From the NCBI GenBank assembly GCA_037191015.1, contig JBBCKD010000007.1, positions 1-64,000 on the forward strand: 64,000 nucleotides of DNA. The letters are read 5' to 3'. Position numbers and translations under genes: made by a program. Positions 33,021 through 41,511 of this stretch are shown here, piece after piece. Under the pieces are notes generated by a model. That model had not been told where the DNA came from and ran no database searches. It saw nothing but the letters and a program-made list of their open reading frames with translations. How positions within the stretch are numbered: the first letter of the stretch is position 1; each line of letters opens with the position of its first letter. Origin of the DNA: Ravibacter sp037191015 (GTDB lineage: Bacteria; Bacteroidota; Bacteroidia; Cytophagales; Spirosomataceae).

Positions 33021-33758
33021 TCAAACCTTATTTTTATTCATTGCAAGACGCTTCAGTTCCTGCGGCATTTTTTCAACCGCATACCTGAGGGCAGTCCTGG
33101 GCATTTCAGATTTGTGGCGCATTATAAAGTCAAATACCGCATCCTGGTGAGCTTCTGCGGCTGTCTTTAGCAGCCAGCCGTAACCTTTCCTGACCAGGTC
33201 GTCGTCGTCCTTCAGCAGGCTTTCCGCGATTTCAAAAACTTCCGGGAGGAACAGCCCTCTTCTGGCCGGAACAATAAGGGAAACCGCAGAAGCCCGCCGT
33301 ACCCACCGATTCTCTGACCGCGTCCATCCCTTTATTCGGCTAATCAGTACCGGGTACTTTTCGAGGATCGCCCCTACGGTATGATTACAAAGTGTATCGC
33401 ATGATGCCCAGTTGGACACATATCCTGTAACCCATTCTTCAAAAATATCGAAATCCTCCTCAATATACAGCTTTCGCATCCTGTAAGACCAGTCGCAGGC
33501 AACGATTGATTCCTCGAAATAACCGGAAGCCCATAATTCCCCGCAAAGCCCGAAAATCTCTGCTTTCGTGCTCTTTTTAAGCTGGTTGAAAATATACGCG
33601 CTTATTTTATTTACCTCCGGCAACTTCACACCGTAGGTTTTGATAGGCTCTTTGAAAAAGCGTTGGCCCGATTCCCGTATTTTGTGATCGGCTAAATCCT
33701 GTAAAGCCTGCCGGACCTCAGCCAGGCACAAAGTAGTAATGCTATGATGAACAGACAT
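33021..33758 (-). CDS. AlkD-family DNA alkylation repair protein
   Basis: This 245-residue all-helical protein consists of HEAT-like repeats of the AlkD/AlkC DNA glycosylase family, which remove bulky alkylated bases without base flipping. Typical features are TYGVKLPEVNKISAYIF, SWEESI-like ASGYFEESIVACDW, WVTGYVSNWASCDTLCNH (the Asp in SCDT is at the catalytic position), and RWVRRASAVSLIVPAR. It lies upstream of the YhbS-like gene. Together with Tag (5144-5692) the window has two alkylation-repair glycosylases. Confidence 0.9.
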   Translation of the reverse strand: MSVHHSITTLCLAEVRQALQDLADHKIRESGQRFFKEPIKTYGVKLPEVNKISAYIFNQLKKSTKAEIFGLCGELWASGYFEESIVACDWSYRMRKLYIEEDFDIFEEWVTGYVSNWASCDTLCNHTVGAILEKYPVLISRIKGWTRSENRWVRRASAVSLIVPARRGLFLPEVFEIAESLLKDDDDLVRKGYGWLLKTAAEAHQDAVFDFIMRHKSEMPRTALRYAVEKMPQELKRLAMNKNKV

Positions 33759-33804
33759 GAAAATTCGTTAGTTTGTAAACCCTGACATGGGTGACTTCAG
33801 ATAA

Positions 33805-34388
33805 TCAGGAACGAGCACCAGGCCGGCTGCCGGAAGGAATAACTCTAAGGTGATCCATAACCTTCCCGGCGAGCGCCTTCTCTCCCACCGGCTTAAAGCC
33901 CAGCTTCAGGTATAATTTCTTCGCCCCCGGATTTTCCTTATCAACCAGCAACCCCAGCCCTCGCCTCTTACAGTTACATATTCATTTATTAAAAATCCCA
34001 GCAAGCTGGCACCTATCCCTTTCCCCTGTTGATCGGGGCGAACCCCGAGAGAATCCACATAGTATTCACCGGCTTCCGTCTCGTCCGCAGGATTGAAGTC
34101 CGCGCCGAACCGGGACCGGATATACTCCGCAACAGGCCTCCGCAATTCAGACAGCCGGGCTCCATCGTAGACTGCTACGGCTCCTACTACACCGCTATCT
34201 CCTTCAGCTACCCAGCAATTTGTATAAGAATACTGGTTCCCCGGCACACTGACCAGGTCCTGCATCACCGTAAGGGCTTCCGTCCTGCAGGTCTTCCCCA
34301 TAAAATCATAAAGGATCGTCTCCATCGCAAGAAAAAGGATGTCCGCTATACGTAAGGCATCCGTTTCTACAGCTTTCCTGATCAGCAT
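33805..34388 (-). pseudogene. GNAT acetyltransferase broken by a one-base frameshift
   Basis: The frame starting at 34388 encodes a GNAT protein up to GVRPDQQGKGIGASLLGFL and EYVTVRGEG, then turns to nonsense and stops at 33906. Shifting frame by one base at the G-rich run near 33951-33962 restores a clear GNAT C-terminus, LGLLVDKENPGAKKLYLKLGF and KPVGEKALAGK, which runs to a stop at 33805. An intact gene would encode about 194 residues. One base appears lost in GAGGG|CTGGGG, either a real mutation or a sequencing error in a homopolymer. The acetyl-CoA loop QGKGIG is in the first part. Confidence 0.85.
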
Positions 34389-34419
34389 ATCATGTTAAAT
34401 TATACTCTTGTATGCCGGG

Positions 34420-35049
34420 CTATTGCATCGGCAGGGCTTCGAACCTGTAGCCTCTCTCACAAAAATGCTCCAGTACCCGGGGTAAAATATAAGACATTTT
34501 CTGCTCTGCTTTTATACTATCGTGCAGCAGCATGATCGTACCTGGCCGCGACAGCCTGATTGCGCTGCTCAATGCCGGCTCGGGCTGCAGATCAGGTGAG
34601 AAATCACCCGTCAGCACATCCCACATCATTACTCTCGTATCCCCCGGCAGCAGCCGGTACTGCGCTTTCCGGATACGTCCATAAGGCGGACGAAACAGCC
34701 GTGTATCAGTCTCAAGTATATCCTGGCATCTGCGAAAGTTGTCCAGGTACACGTCATCAGCCGTTTTCCATCCGTTGAGATGGTTGTAGGTATGATTCCC
34801 GATGGAATGGCCCCTTCTCTTCAATTCGCCGAATATGTCGGGATACTTTCTGACATTGTCCCCGATGCAGAAAAAGGTAGCTTTCGCATCGAAGCTTTCC
34901 AGCACGCCCATCACATGCTCGGTCACAACCGGGATGGGGCCGTCGTCGAAGGTGAGGTAAATAATTTTTTCGGTAGTATCAATTCTCCAGGTATAATCGG
35001 AGAGCATCCATTGAAGCCAGAAGGGGGAACGGTGCAGGAAAAAATTCAT
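34420..35049 (-). CDS. Polysaccharide deacetylase (NodB/CE4 family)
   Basis: This 209-residue protein is a carbohydrate esterase family 4 deacetylase. The NodB motifs are complete: TFDDGP (motif 1), HSIGNHTYNH (motif 2 with metal His residues), RPPYGR (motif 3), and LLHDS near the end (motif 5). No signal peptide is evident, so cytosolic action or non-classical location is possible. Its start codon overlaps the stop of the AraC regulator gene by 4 bp, so the two are co-transcribed. The substrate may be peptidoglycan or another N-acetylated glycan. Confidence 0.92.
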   Translation of the reverse strand: MNFFLHRSPFWLQWMLSDYTWRIDTTEKIIYLTFDDGPIPVVTEHVMGVLESFDAKATFFCIGDNVRKYPDIFGELKRRGHSIGNHTYNHLNGWKTADDVYLDNFRRCQDILETDTRLFRPPYGRIRKAQYRLLPGDTRVMMWDVLTGDFSPDLQPEPALSSAIRLSRPGTIMLLHDSIKAEQKMSYILPRVLEHFCERGYRFEALPMQ

Positions 35050-35996
35050 CTGTCATATATATACACCCCGGCCGGCTTCGACTGCCTGAATTTGCCGGGA
35101 GAAACGCCTACATGCTTTTTAAACAAAGTACAAAAGTAATTGACACTTTGAAATCCCAGCCTGTAGCAGACGTCGGAAACGTTGTTTTTTGATTCCATCA
35201 ACATCTTTTGCGCCTGTTTCATCCTTTCCCGGATCACATAGTCGACCGGGCTCAGCCCGAACTCACGCTTAAAGCTCCTGAAAAAATGGGGTTTGCTCAT
35301 ACACGCCACATCGCTCAGCCTGTCGACCGTCAGGTTTTCATGCAAATGTTCCTGGACAAATTCAACGACCCGGGCAAACCTGCGTGAGGTGCTCAGCAGC
35401 TTGTAGTTTTCAAAAATAAGGCTTCGCGCCTGTGTTTGCATCAGCCTCAGCAACAGCTCCTGTATAGCCATATTCACAAAAACGTCCTTGACGGGATTGG
35501 TCTCCCGTGCCAGCCGCATCAGGCGGTCAAGGGTATGAGATATCTCGCGTGTATTGTGGATATGAAACTGCCCGGAGCTGATATTCCAGGTTTCCTGCTC
35601 GTCGGCCTTTCCAAACTTGTCGTTCAGCAGCTCGACCGTCTCCTTTATTTTCCCTTCGTCAATAGCCAGCGCTATGCACTGCGCAGGGGTATCGGGGGAG
35701 GCCTCCGGGAAATCAATCACCATGGTCTCGTTAGAAGGCATGATCACAGACTCTCCGGGCAGGTAATCAAAATGGTGCCTGTCGCCAAACAGGTGCATCA
35801 CCTTTTTCCCCCTCAGCATGGCCGTGTAAACCAGGTCCGGGAACTGAAGGCTTACCCGCTCTGTACGCTGGTAGGTTTCGAAAACATTCATTTCGCAGTG
35901 TTCCATTGTAAAAACGGAACGGTTCTCTACCAGGGTCTGAAGTTTCCCCGAAGGTGTAAGCTGGTAAGGGTCCGGGGTGTGCCTGCTCTCCATCAT
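35046..35996 (-). CDS. AraC-family transcriptional regulator
   Basis: The product (316 residues from the ATG at 35996) has an N-terminal cupin-like sensor domain (about 1-190: FTMEHCEMNVFETYQ, LRGKKVMHLFGDRHHFDYLPGESVIMP) of the AraC-N type and a C-terminal double helix-turn-helix (about 215-310: LHENLTVDRLSDVACMSKPHFFRSFKREFG and SDVCYRLGFQSVNYFCTLFKKHVGVSPGKFRQ). An upstream start at 36047 adds 17 unlikely residues. It is divergent from the aldehyde dehydrogenase gene and probably activates it; AraC, aldehyde dehydrogenase and DUF779 are a recurrent trio in bacteria. It overlaps the deacetylase gene by 4 bp. Confidence 0.92.
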   Translation of the reverse strand: MMESRHTPDPYQLTPSGKLQTLVENRSVFTMEHCEMNVFETYQRTERVSLQFPDLVYTAMLRGKKVMHLFGDRHHFDYLPGESVIMPSNETMVIDFPEASPDTPAQCIALAIDEGKIKETVELLNDKFGKADEQETWNISSGQFHIHNTREISHTLDRLMRLARETNPVKDVFVNMAIQELLLRLMQTQARSLIFENYKLLSTSRRFARVVEFVQEHLHENLTVDRLSDVACMSKPHFFRSFKREFGLSPVDYVIRERMKQAQKMLMESKNNVSDVCYRLGFQSVNYFCTLFKKHVGVSPGKFRQSKPAGVYIYDR

Positions 35997-36100
35997 TGTC
36001 GGGGTTTCCTGCTTAATGTCCGCTAATATCCAAACGCCGGGAAGCAATTAAAAGTTTGTATGAAAAGAAGATATTTTATTGCAACAACCTGATACCATAT

Positions 36101-36134
36101 TGAAATATCCCGGAAAAATATGAGACTATTTTTG
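36101..36134 (+). promoter_or_regulatory. Promoter of the aldehyde dehydrogenase gene
   Basis: TTG (36101-36103) precedes TATTTTTG (36127-36134) by 23 nt. The -7 box is a perfect TAnnTTTG match; the spacing is slightly long, as expected for a promoter that needs an activator such as the divergent AraC protein. The start codon is 49 nt downstream. Confidence 0.5.
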
Positions 36135-36183
36135 TCATGAAACTAAAGTCCGGTTAAAACAAACGCTAAACACTTTTCTTGAT

Positions 36184-37710
36184 ATGGCAACTGTAATGGA
36201 AAAACCATCTAATCTTGTAGCGAGACCTTCTTTTAAAACGCGTTATGAGAATTTCATCGGCGGCAAGTGGGTAGCGCCTGTAAAAGGCGAATATTTTGAT
36301 AATATTTCCCCGGTAGACGGAAAAGCATTTACACAGGTAGCCAGGTCTACCAAAGAAGACATAGAGCTGGCCCTGGATGCGGCGCACGAAGCCTTTAAAA
36401 CATGGAGCAAAACCTCCGCTGCCTACAGGAGCAACCTGCTGCTGAAAATCGCGCAGCGCATGGAAGACAACCTCGATTACCTGGCTGCGGTAGAGACAGT
36501 GGATAACGGGAAAGCGATTAGGGAAACGAAAGCAGCCGACCTTCCGCTTGCTATCGATCATTTCAGGTACTTCGCCGCAGCGATAAGGGCGGAGGAGGGG
36601 ACTATTGCCGAGCACGATCCCGATACGGTCAGCATCGTACTGCACGAGCCCCTCGGCGTGGTAGGGCAGATTATCCCCTGGAACTTCCCTATCCTGATGG
36701 CTGTGTGGAAGCTGGCGCCTGCGCTGGCAGCCGGTAATACCGTTGTGCTGAAGCCCGCAGAGCAAACGCCGACCTCTATCCTTGTGCTGTTCGAACTGCT
36801 CGGGGATATCCTTCCGGCAGGGGTAGTCAACATTGTAAACGGGTTTGGGGTTGAAGCGGGAAAGCCGCTGGCAACATCACCCAGGATAGCCAAGATAGCA
36901 TTTACCGGCGAGACCACTACCGGGCGGCTGATCCTGCAGTATGCGTCGGAAAACATCATTCCGGCCACTATGGAGCTGGGCGGAAAATCGCCGAATATAT
37001 TCTTTCCGTCGGTTTTTGATGCAGACGACGAGTTTCTTGACAAAGCGATAGAAGGGGCCGTGCTGTTTGCGCTGAACCAGGGAGAAGTATGTACCTGTCC
37101 TTCCCGGATGCTGATCCACGAAAACATTTACGAAAAATTTATAGCAAGGGTCATTGAACGTACCAGGGCCATCAAAACCGGCCACCCGCTCGACCCGGAA
37201 ACCATGATGGGCGCCCAGGCATCTAACGACCAGTATGAGAAGATCCTTTCCTATATCGCAATCGGGAAAGATGAAGGCGCCGAAGTGCTCCTTGGCGGCG
37301 AAGCCAACAAAAAGGAAGGAGATGAAGCCGGTGGATATTACATACAGCCTACCATCCTGAAAGGACACAATAAAATGCGGGTTTTCCAGGAAGAGATCTT
37401 CGGACCGGTTGTATGCGTAACTACTTTCAAAACCGTGGAAGAAGCGATTCAAATCGCCAATGATACACTGTATGGATTAGGCGCAGGCGTATGGACGCGC
37501 GACGCCCACGAGCTTTACCAGGTGCCCAGGGCCATCCAGGCCGGTCGGGTGTGGGTCAACAACTACCACGCTTATCCGGCCCATGCACCGTTCGGCGGCT
37601 ACAAAAAATCCGGGTTCGGACGCGAAAACCACAAAATGATGCTGGATCACTATCGCCAGACCAAAAACATGCTCATCTCCTATAGTAAGAACAAACTGGG
37701 CTTTTTCTGA
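36184..37710 (+). CDS. NAD-dependent aldehyde dehydrogenase
   Basis: This 508-residue enzyme oxidises aldehydes to acids in the cytosol. The family motifs are GQIIPWNFPILMAVWKLAPALAAG in part (cofactor and fold), FTGETTTGR, the general base Glu264 in ELGGKS, and the nucleophile Cys303 in NQGEVCTCPSR. It resembles the AldA/ExaC acetaldehyde or chloroacetaldehyde dehydrogenases that occur with DUF779. A divergent AraC gene and its own promoter upstream, and DUF779 downstream, make a compact aldehyde-response unit. Confidence 0.95.
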   Translation: MATVMEKPSNLVARPSFKTRYENFIGGKWVAPVKGEYFDNISPVDGKAFTQVARSTKEDIELALDAAHEAFKTWSKTSAAYRSNLLLKIAQRMEDNLDYLAAVETVDNGKAIRETKAADLPLAIDHFRYFAAAIRAEEGTIAEHDPDTVSIVLHEPLGVVGQIIPWNFPILMAVWKLAPALAAGNTVVLKPAEQTPTSILVLFELLGDILPAGVVNIVNGFGVEAGKPLATSPRIAKIAFTGETTTGRLILQYASENIIPATMELGGKSPNIFFPSVFDADDEFLDKAIEGAVLFALNQGEVCTCPSRMLIHENIYEKFIARVIERTRAIKTGHPLDPETMMGAQASNDQYEKILSYIAIGKDEGAEVLLGGEANKKEGDEAGGYYIQPTILKGHNKMRVFQEEIFGPVVCVTTFKTVEEAIQIANDTLYGLGAGVWTRDAHELYQVPRAIQAGRVWVNNYHAYPAHAPFGGYKKSGFGRENHKMMLDHYRQTKNMLISYSKNKLGFF

Positions 37711-37788
37711 GGTGAGAGGCCGGTGAGCAGCGTCGCGCTGTGGCGATGCCGGCAACCGATTTCCGGAAAAGCTCCTAGCCGATACAGC

Positions 37789-38169
37789 ATGATGGCGAAA
37801 CGTGTTTTGATAACAGAAAAAGCAATTGAAGTAGTCGACAAACTGACCGATCGCTACGGCCCCGTTATGTTTCATCAGAGCGGCGGCTGTTGCGACGGTT
37901 CGCAGCCTATGTGCTTCCAGGAGGGCGACTTTAAGGTAGGCAGCAGCGATGTATGCCTGGGAAAGATCTACGGATGTAACTTCTATATGAGCGCCGACCA
38001 GTTTGAATACTGGCAATATTCGCAGCTCACCATCGACGTTACAGAGGGCCGGGGCGCGAGCTTCTCACTCGAAATACCGCTCGGCGTCCGGTTTGTTACT
38101 CGTTCAAGAGTGTTTACGGAAGAGGAGCTGAAGGATCTTGAACCTGTAGTGCGTTGCGAAACCGGTTAG
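37789..38169 (+). CDS. DUF779 protein
   Basis: The product (126 residues) belongs to the DUF779 family, small cysteine-rich cytosolic proteins found next to aldehyde dehydrogenases. Hallmarks are MFHQSGGCCDGSQPMCF and FYMSADQFEYWQYSQLTIDV and GRGASFSLEIPLGVRF. The cysteines in GCCDG and PMC may bind a metal. The first of two adjacent ATG codons (37789) is taken as start; the longer frame from 37723 lies in unconserved leader. It is co-transcribed with the dehydrogenase, and a terminator follows at 38199-38230. Confidence 0.92.
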   Translation: MMAKRVLITEKAIEVVDKLTDRYGPVMFHQSGGCCDGSQPMCFQEGDFKVGSSDVCLGKIYGCNFYMSADQFEYWQYSQLTIDVTEGRGASFSLEIPLGVRFVTRSRVFTEEELKDLEPVVRCETG

Positions 38170-38198
38170 CAAGCGATGACCGGCATTTCGCTTTTTTT

Positions 38199-38230
38199 AA
38201 GCAGGAGTATGGCATGCTCCTGCTTTTTTA
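38199..38230 (+). terminator. Rho-independent terminator after DUF779 gene
   Basis: AAGCAGGAG (38199-38207) pairs with CTCCTGCTT around a short loop, followed by TTTTTATTT. It ends the aldehyde dehydrogenase-DUF779 transcript. Confidence 0.85.
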
Positions 38231-38296
38231 TTTGCTGCCGGCAAATTCTTTAGGTAAACTCCCCAATTAAACTGGTAAAGTAAAAATTGAATTTCA

Positions 38297-38304
38297 TACG
38301 TTTG
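38297..38304 (+). promoter_or_regulatory. Putative -7 box before the leader ORF and TonB receptor
   Basis: TACGTTTG matches the TAnnTTTG consensus. Transcription would start near 38311, about 20 nt before the 17-codon leader ORF and 160 nt before the receptor start. The -33 element is not clear, which fits an activator-dependent or weak promoter. Confidence 0.45.
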
Positions 38305-38330
38305 CGCACCATATTAACACATCCGAAACC

Positions 38331-38384
38331 ATGCTCGAAAAGCTTAAGCTTACAGGAGGTTACCTGAACCGATGTCCCGTCTGA
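38331..38384 (+). CDS. 17-residue leader peptide upstream of TonB receptor
   Basis: ATG at 38331 opens a short frame encoding MLEKLKLTGGYLNRCPV and then TGA. It lies 87 nt upstream of the receptor start, downstream of a plausible promoter, in the long 5' leader. GGTC (38391-38394) and GACC (38416-38419) could pair with small hairpins inside, right after the short frame, so translation of the leader could steer RNA folding. A single Cys codon stands near its end. A regulatory leader peptide is inferred; no database comparison was made. Confidence 0.5.
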   Translation: MLEKLKLTGGYLNRCPV

Positions 38385-38470
38385 TTTTCTACGGGTCCTG
38401 CGAAATCGCCGTCTGAAGACCTGACCAGTAACCAATCACCACATTGACCATCAAATCTGACAGCTTAATT

Positions 38471-41038
38471 ATGAAATCGTTTATTAAATCTATAATTTCT
38501 ATAGGATTACTATTTTTACCACTTTTTCTCAAATCACAAGACCAGGCTACCATTAACGCCAATATAGTAGGGACTATCCTTGACAGCCAGACGCGCACGC
38601 CGCTCACGGGCGCTTCCGTTACGATCAAAGGCACTACCAACGGAGATATTGCGGATGAAAACGGGCAAATTTTCCTTAAAACCGGCCAAAAGCTGCCATT
38701 TACACTGATTGTAAGCTTTGTAGGGTATGTCAGGAAGGAGGTGCTTATCCACGAGGAAAAAGTGACCATCCTGCTCGAACCGGCCAGCAGGAGCCTGGAA
38801 GATGTCGTCATTTCTTCCCGGCGCAGGCAGGAAGCCTCCCAGGAAGTGCCTATCCCCATCTCTGTCATCAGGGGGGCCAGGGCCGACGATGCCGGCGCCT
38901 TCAATGTCAACCGCCTCAAAGAGCTGATTCCGACAGTGAACCTGTACGCTTCAAACCCCAGGAATACGACGCTGAATATCCGCGGGCTCGGCTCTACCTT
39001 CGGGCTCACGAATGACGGTATCGATCCCGGTGTCGGCTTTTATGTCGACGGCGTCTACTATGCGCGTCCTGCGGCCACTGCGCTCGATTTTGTGGATATC
39101 GAGCAGGTTGAAGTGCTGAGAGGTCCGCAGGGAACTCTCTTCGGGAAAAATACTACGTCGGGCGCATTCAACATTACGACCCGTTCTGCCAGCTTCACCC
39201 CCGGTGCAAGCTTTGAGCTGAGCTATGGCAACTACGGGTATATACAGGCCAAAGGCTCGCTCACCGGTCCCATCAGCAAAAAGCTTGCAGCCAGGGTCTC
39301 GTTTACAGGCACCCAGCGTAACGGCTTGTTCCTGAACCACCATACCCAGCTCCCGATCAACGATGTCAACAACATCGGGGTAAGAGGCCAGTTGCTCTAT
39401 ACACCTTCCGAAAACGTAAAGATCACGCTCATCGGCGATGTTTCCGACCAGAAGCCAAGCGGATACGGATGGCCGATAGCCGGTGTGGTCACTACGCAGA
39501 GAGCCGCGTTCAGACAGTTCAACGCTATCATTGGCGACCTGAATTATACCGTCCCTTACAAGAGTGCTTTCGAGCGGATCATAGATCTCGATACTCCTTC
39601 CAAAGCCGATAACCAGTTGGGCGGCGTCTCGGCGAATGCCGATATTAAAATCGGGAACGGCACGCTTACCACCACATCGGCATGGCGTTACTGGAAATGG
39701 ATTCCGCTTAACGACAGGGATTACATCGGCTTACCTGTATTCACCGTCTCTGCCGGGAATTCATACCACGACCAATGGTCGCAGGAAATAAGGTATTCGG
39801 GAAAAGTTTCTTCCAGGCTCAGCGGTGTGATCGGCGTATTCGGTCTATGGCAGGATCTCACGACCGATCCTGTTCATACGGAAGAAGCAGGCTCCGCGCA
39901 GTGGCGTTTTGCCCAGAACAACAGCAACCCGCTGTGGCAGACCCCGGGACTTTTCGACAACTTTGGCATCCGTACCAATTACGGTATACGCAGCACCAGC
40001 CTGGCTATTTTCGGACAGGCGGACTGGAACATTGCCCGGAACATCCATCTGCTGCCCGGCATACGTTACAACTATGACAAGAAAGTGGTCAACTATGAAC
40101 GCCGTACTTACGGCGGGCTGCAGACGACCGACCCCGACCTGCTTGCCTTAAAAAATGGCATTTACTCAAACCAGGCATTCGGCACCGATTATTCGGAAGG
40201 TAACTTCTCAGGTCAGCTGTCGCTCCAGTACAAACCCGGCAGCCGGGTCAACGCCTATGCGACATATTCCATAAGCTACAAACCCATCGGCGTTAACGTG
40301 GGAGGGCTTCCGACCGCAAGCGGGCAGGTTTTGCTGGACCTGGCGAACGTAAAGCCGGAGTTTGTCGACCACAAGGAAATCGGGATCAAGACAAAACCAA
40401 CGCTCAATTCCACACTTAACGTAACCTTCTACCGCACCGATATAGACGATTTTCAAACACAGGTACAGACACCGGAGCCCGGCGTGAACCGGGGATACCT
40501 CGCCAATGCGGAACAGGTACGTGTAAGCGGCGCAGAGCTTGACGGGAGCATACGCTTCGGTCAGCACTTCACATTCAATACCGCCCTGGCCTACACCAAC
40601 GGGAAATACATCAAATTCACGAACGCCCCCGTGCCGCTCGAAGAAGTAGGGGGAGCACAGGCTTTTAAGGATATTTCGGGAGGCGAGCTGCCGGGTATCT
40701 CGAAATGGTCGGGGTCGTTTGGGGGAGAAACTACCGTAAAAGGAAACCTGCTGGGTCTGAAGGGTAACTACTTCGCGGGAGTCGATGTATTCTTCCGGTC
40801 GGGCTTTTCTTCAAGCCCGTCGCCTTCACAATACCTTAACATCGACGGCTACTCGCTCACGAACGTACGCGCAGGCTTCCGGGCTTCCAACGGGATCACC
40901 GTCTTTGCCTGGTCCAGGAACCTGTTCAACAAAGATTACTATGAACAATTGCTGGCCGCCCCGGGGAGCTACGGACAATATGCCGGGATTGTAGGGGACC
41001 CACGCACATTCGGGATTACGCTGCGATATGTTTATTGA
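38471..41038 (+). CDS. TonB-dependent receptor with carboxypeptidase-D-like N-terminus
   Basis: This outer-membrane receptor (855 residues from the ATG at 38471) has a signal ending in LKSQ, a CarboxypepD-reg-like domain (about residues 25-110: GTILDSQTRTPLTGASVTIKG), a plug domain (ISVIRGARADDAGAFNVNRLKELIP through EQVEVLRGPQGTLFGKNTTSGAFNITTR), and a 22-strand barrel ending in GITLRYVY. It lacks a SusD partner, so it likely imports an iron complex, vitamin or other small molecule and not large glycans. The VLRGPQGTLFGKN motif is shared with siderophore-type receptors. A leader ORF and long 5' region suggest regulation; a perfect terminator follows at 41041-41076. Confidence 0.93.
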   Translation: MKSFIKSIISIGLLFLPLFLKSQDQATINANIVGTILDSQTRTPLTGASVTIKGTTNGDIADENGQIFLKTGQKLPFTLIVSFVGYVRKEVLIHEEKVTILLEPASRSLEDVVISSRRRQEASQEVPIPISVIRGARADDAGAFNVNRLKELIPTVNLYASNPRNTTLNIRGLGSTFGLTNDGIDPGVGFYVDGVYYARPAATALDFVDIEQVEVLRGPQGTLFGKNTTSGAFNITTRSASFTPGASFELSYGNYGYIQAKGSLTGPISKKLAARVSFTGTQRNGLFLNHHTQLPINDVNNIGVRGQLLYTPSENVKITLIGDVSDQKPSGYGWPIAGVVTTQRAAFRQFNAIIGDLNYTVPYKSAFERIIDLDTPSKADNQLGGVSANADIKIGNGTLTTTSAWRYWKWIPLNDRDYIGLPVFTVSAGNSYHDQWSQEIRYSGKVSSRLSGVIGVFGLWQDLTTDPVHTEEAGSAQWRFAQNNSNPLWQTPGLFDNFGIRTNYGIRSTSLAIFGQADWNIARNIHLLPGIRYNYDKKVVNYERRTYGGLQTTDPDLLALKNGIYSNQAFGTDYSEGNFSGQLSLQYKPGSRVNAYATYSISYKPIGVNVGGLPTASGQVLLDLANVKPEFVDHKEIGIKTKPTLNSTLNVTFYRTDIDDFQTQVQTPEPGVNRGYLANAEQVRVSGAELDGSIRFGQHFTFNTALAYTNGKYIKFTNAPVPLEEVGGAQAFKDISGGELPGISKWSGSFGGETTVKGNLLGLKGNYFAGVDVFFRSGFSSSPSPSQYLNIDGYSLTNVRAGFRASNGITVFAWSRNLFNKDYYEQLLAAPGSYGQYAGIVGDPRTFGITLRYVY

Positions 41039-41040
41039 TA

Positions 41041-41078
41041 ATAAATAGAACCGGGCTGATGCCCGGTTCTATTTATCC
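41041..41078. terminator. Strong bidirectional terminator hairpin
   Basis: A 16-nt arm (41041-41056, ATAAATAGAACCGGGC) pairs perfectly with 41061-41076 around TGAT. Both flanks are AT-rich inside the stem, so it can serve the TonB receptor gene on the plus strand and the small gene converging from the minus strand. Confidence 0.85.
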
Positions 41079-41126
41079 TCTCTATTCTATTGATATCCGA
41101 TTTTCTTCCCGATCGTCTGATTTTTA

Positions 41127-41369
41127 TCAGATCTTCCGCCGTCTAGTCTTCAACCCGGATTCTATACTTTCCCATAAATTACCGGGATCGACTTCAATAT
41201 ATTCCCCTTTTTCAATCCTGGTTTCAGCATCTTTAACCCTTTTCACAAAATCAGCACTATAGGGGCTCTTTCCCGGACTTTCCGAATATGACACACCATA
41301 GCCTTTCAACAAGGCCCGTACTGCCTCTATCACACTCTTATCTTCCGTATCTATAGTTATATTATGCAT
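41127..41369 (-). CDS. DUF2683-like antitoxin-type small protein
   Basis: The product (80 residues from the ATG at 41369; a TTG at 41390 would add 7) resembles DUF2683 and similar antitoxin-like proteins of Bacteroidota: MHNITIDTEDKSVIEAVRALLKGYGVSY, then SADFVKRVKDAETRIEKGEYIEVDPGNLWESI, a helix-rich stretch that usually wraps a RelE/ParE toxin. No toxin gene is adjacent on either side, so it is an orphan, or its toxin has been lost. Family assignment is moderate. Confidence 0.65.
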   Translation of the reverse strand: MHNITIDTEDKSVIEAVRALLKGYGVSYSESPGKSPYSADFVKRVKDAETRIEKGEYIEVDPGNLWESIESGLKTRRRKI

Positions 41370-41511
41370 CTCAATGTTTAGCTGATTCAAAGATAGCCAG
41401 ACGACTGCAATAATAAAAACGGCTTAAGATGCAGAATTAGTTTCATCTGTTGGTAATTAAAGTATGCAAAACAAAAATGATAAATTCGCTTCGTTCTTTA
41501 CGTAATCTTAC

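Noticed and set aside
36166..36765. 199-codon frame antisense to the aldehyde dehydrogenase
   Set aside because: It lies fully within a well-supported gene on the other strand and has no recognisable features.
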